Below, piece after piece: positions 38,856 through 39,673 of a stretch of DNA of 39,673 bases. Under the pieces are notes generated by a model. It was not told the DNA's origin. It saw only the letters and a program-made list of their open reading frames with translations, and did no database searches. This stretch comes from a virus. The stretch is taken from positions 1 through 39,673 of the IMG/VR virus record IMGVR_UViG_3300049893_000805; one strand, written 5' to 3'. Position 1 is the first letter of the stretch; the number at the start of each line of letters is the position of its first letter. Both the position numbers and the translations under genes were made by a program.

Positions 38856-39673
38856 ATGATCAGAAAGATTTTACAAATTGCGGTTATTGCCTACCTTTCT
38901 CTGTGCGGGAACGTATCCGCTGAGGTTTCAACCAATGCAGTGATCAGTGGAATTGCCAGTTCACCCCCATTGGTCAGCCGTCAAATTTTCACCGCATCGG
39001 GGTCTTTCGTTGTCCCTTCTAACGTCTATACCGTTTATGCGACGCTGTGCTCAGGCGGCGCTGGCGGTGGTGGTGGACACAATACCGCCACGACTGGCGG
39101 CGGTGGTGGCGGCGGGGCTTCTGGCTCGTGTAATTTTCGGGTCGCGTACATGGTCGTGCCAGGGGATTCGTTGACAGTCACCGTCGGGACCGCTGGCACG
39201 GGCGGGACTGGTGGAGGCTCACCTACAGCAGGAAATCCGGGAAACACGACCTCGATCACAGGCAGCACCGTGCCATTTCAGTGGACTATTCGCTCTGTGC
39301 GCGGTGGGGCAGGGGCCGCTGGAGCGGCCGCGGCTGGCGGTGATGGCGGCTCAATCGGCGGTTTTAATTCTTCCGGGTTAATGTCTCGCGATGATGCCTC
39401 CGGCGTCATGTCGTGCGGCAGCACAGCCACCGCCATCCCTGGGTATGCCTTTGGCCTTGGGTGCTCAGGATCTGATGGCAACAGCAACGCTGGCGCCGCC
39501 GGGCAGGGCATATCTATGCCGGACGATACAGTTTACGTCGGCGTTAACAACGGCGGTGGCGCTGGTGGGACGGGACCATTTTGCAAGACGACCGCACACA
39601 ATGGCGGCGCGGCTGGCGCTAATGCCGCGACGTTGTCGACAGCGGCAAATGGGTACTCGTGCGGTGGAGGCGG
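38856..39673 (+). CDS. Cys- and Gly-rich exported protein, 3' truncated by window
   Basis: GGGAGGG precedes the ATG; the frame is open to the window end (at least 272 residues). Residues 1-22 (IRKILQIAVIAYLSLCGNVSA) are a Sec signal peptide. The mature part has IFTASGSFVVPSNVYTVYATLCSGG followed by Gly-rich strands (LTVTVGTAGTGGTGGG), the pattern of the Gly_rich_2-type domain of phage tail adhesins. Unlike typical members it has many Cys (SCNF, SCGS, GCSGS, FCKT, SCGG). It is AT-richer than the capsid genes, suggesting recent gain. Confidence 0.7.
   Translation, partial: MIRKILQIAVIAYLSLCGNVSAEVSTNAVISGIASSPPLVSRQIFTASGSFVVPSNVYTVYATLCSGGAGGGGGHNTATTGGGGGGGASGSCNFRVAYMVVPGDSLTVTVGTAGTGGTGGGSPTAGNPGNTTSITGSTVPFQWTIRSVRGGAGAAGAAAAGGDGGSIGGFNSSGLMSRDDASGVMSCGSTATAIPGYAFGLGCSGSDGNSNAGAAGQGISMPDDTVYVGVNNGGGAGGTGPFCKTTAHNGGAAGANAATLSTAANGYSCGGG

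Noticed and set aside
1-39673. tRNA genes, CRISPR arrays, insertion sequences, integrase or attachment sites
   Set aside because: I looked for T-loop signatures in the gaps between genes, regular spacer arrays, transposase motifs and tyrosine or serine recombinase motifs and found none that I can support.

Overview
The window is part of the genome of a tailed double-stranded DNA phage (Caudoviricetes), or of a prophage in vegetative form, with a Gram-negative host. Support comes from both terminase subunits, a portal, a scaffold, an HK97-type capsid protein, fibre-like proteins, an endolysin, holin-like proteins, lipoproteins and Sec signal peptides. The sequence is GC-rich, genes are packed with many ATGA/GTGA/TAATG overlaps, and many genes share an almost identical AGGAGGCA ribosome binding site. 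No integrase, tRNA, CRISPR array, DNA polymerase or tape-measure gene is visible. A P22-like or other podovirus-like lineage is suggested by the large portal with a Gln-rich coiled-coil tail and by the 1747-residue multidomain protein, but this is inference. Both ends of the window cut through virion genes, so the genome continues on each side.

Layout: (1) 1-7.3 kb, plus strand: the 5'-truncated large polyvalent protein, probably internal to the virion and ejected, then two paralogous fibre-like proteins. A convincing small reverse-strand gene is nested inside the polyvalent gene at 532-798. (2) 7.3-9.2 kb, minus strand: an operon of six small genes with two HTH proteins, one of them YdaS/Cro-like. 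It diverges at about 9.25 kb, from back-to-back promoters with a palindromic operator candidate, from the plus-strand early genes. (3) 9.3-16.6 kb, early and replication region: small proteins, a DUF932-type protein, an HTH replisome-organiser-like protein flanked by 10-bp-phased GATGAC repeats (possible origin), a superfamily II helicase, an orphan primase zinc-finger protein, a 330-bp structured non-coding region with tandem related units, a Sak4-like RecA-fold ATPase and a RusA-like resolvase. (4) 16.6-19.9 kb, lysis: an M15-type endolysin, holin-like and spanin-like proteins and two lipoproteins. (5) 19.9-22.6 kb: an HNH-like protein, zinc-ribbon proteins, a Dam-type adenine methyltransferase and a run of tiny genes. 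(6) 22.6-25.8 kb: packaging genes, closed by a strong terminator. (7) 26-39.7 kb: portal, a repetitive fibre protein, a cassette of glycosyltransferase-like, sugar-nucleotide dehydratase-like and methyltransferase genes, scaffold, capsid, connector-like protein, and then four consecutive membrane or exported proteins ending in a Cys- and Gly-rich signal-peptide protein cut by the window edge.

How it fits together: the early region probably unwinds, recombines and resolves phage DNA using host polymerase. The Dam-type enzyme may protect it. Terminase packages it through the portal into the scaffold-assembled head. The polyvalent protein would enter the host with the DNA. Strongest leads for novelty: the tandem structured RNA at 14.46-14.79 kb, the phased GATGAC array, the nested antisense gene, the signal-peptide-bearing virion-like proteins at the right end, and the sugar/methyltransferase cassette inside the head module.
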